A stretch of 64,000 bases of DNA from Paraburkholderia sp. BL9I2N2 (GTDB lineage Bacteria; Pseudomonadota; Gammaproteobacteria; Burkholderiales; Burkholderiaceae). The notes under the pieces were generated by a model. That model did not search any database. It was not told where the DNA came from and saw nothing but the letters and a program-made list of their open reading frames with translations. Location: contig NZ_SMGP01000002.1 in assembly GCF_004339745.1 (NCBI RefSeq), positions 992,001-1,056,000 of the forward strand, read 5' to 3'. Below, one piece after another: positions 63,764 to 64,000 of the stretch. Made by a program: the position numbers and the translations under genes. Position 1 is the stretch's first letter, and every line of letters begins with the position of its first letter.

Positions 63764-64000
63764 TTATTGAATGACGCCGACATCGACGCCCGCGGGCACC
63801 GCTCGTGGCAAATAGGCATAGCCGGAGAAAGCGCGTAGATGCCCGCCGGAGTACACGACCAGGTCGCTGCTGGAAACCGCGAGTGGCGTGCCGCGGCGCT
63901 TCGCGGTGGCGGCGACATACACGTCGAATGAAGACCCCAGTATGGATTTCAAGTTCGGCAGCGTCGGCCCTTCCCACGCGACGCCGAACACGATGCCGTT
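63764..64000 (-). CDS. DUF2844 protein, N-terminal part beyond the window
   Basis: The last 78 residues of a DUF2844-type protein are seen: VFGVAWEGPTLPNLKSILGS, then DVYVAATAKRRGTPLAV, a VVYSGGHLRAFSGYAYLP block and a C-terminus AGVDVGVIQ. The start lies past the right edge, so any signal peptide is not visible. The stop overlaps a possible start of the DUF3443 gene by one base, so the two are translated together. Function unknown. Confidence 0.85.
   Translation of the reverse strand, partial: NGIVFGVAWEGPTLPNLKSILGSSFDVYVAATAKRRGTPLAVSSSDLVVYSGGHLRAFSGYAYLPRAVPAGVDVGVIQ

Overview
The window looks like a chromosomal segment of a Burkholderiaceae member, most likely Paraburkholderia or Burkholderia. 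Reasons: high GC with strong third-position bias, a Burkholderia-type trimeric porin, an HU protein with a lysine/alanine-rich tail, the DUF3443/DUF2844 pair, and two sets of transglutaminase / alpha-E / circularly permuted ATP-grasp genes. No rRNA, tRNA, CRISPR array, insertion sequence or phage gene was recognised.

Layout. 0-5 kb: end of a chemotaxis receptor, a YbaK-type editing protein, a YihY/BrkB membrane protein and a porin with a clear terminator. 5-9.6 kb: a complete Anbu operon (ATP-grasp, alpha-E, transglutaminase, Anbu). 10-13.6 kb: HU-like nucleoid protein, Sel1-repeat protein and a CpdB-type nucleotidase lipoprotein. 13.8-26 kb: MocR regulator, POT peptide transporter, XRE-cupin regulator, oligopeptide ABC transporter and OprD-family porin, together a peptide-uptake region. 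26-34 kb: an IclR regulator divergent from a spermidine/putrescine-type ABC transporter interleaved with a three-subunit FAD/2Fe-2S amine or amino-acid dehydrogenase; three similar palindromic boxes lie in the divergent promoter region. 34-38.3 kb: ketopantoate-reductase-like gene and a nucleoside salvage operon (NupC transporter, cytidine deaminase, nucleoside hydrolase). 38.5-45 kb: thiolase, then a tripartite EmrAB/NodT efflux pump with two paralogous MarR regulators; a shared 12-bp box precedes the pump and both regulators.

45-53.3 kb is the most interesting part. It holds a colicin-V-like export locus: TolC, a C39-peptidase ABC transporter, an HlyD adaptor, a LpxL-like acyltransferase with a degenerate catalytic motif, and a 41-residue gene at 50873-50998 (minus strand). 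That gene encodes a double-glycine leader followed by a 24-residue core with four cysteines and a Pro-Ala stretch. Upstream sits an orphan usher that lacks the N-terminal chaperone-binding domain and has a degenerate C-terminus. No self-immunity gene was recognised. This is the best candidate for an undescribed system: an exported, possibly modified, cysteine-rich peptide.

53.6-62.3 kb: a second transglutaminase / ATP-grasp set. Its transglutaminase is broken by a one-base frameshift; the ATP-grasp and alpha-E domains are fused; the DUF2126 transglutaminase is intact; a zinc metallopeptidase is divergent. 62.4-64 kb: a DUF3443 lipoprotein and the 3' part of a DUF2844 gene, cut by the window edge.
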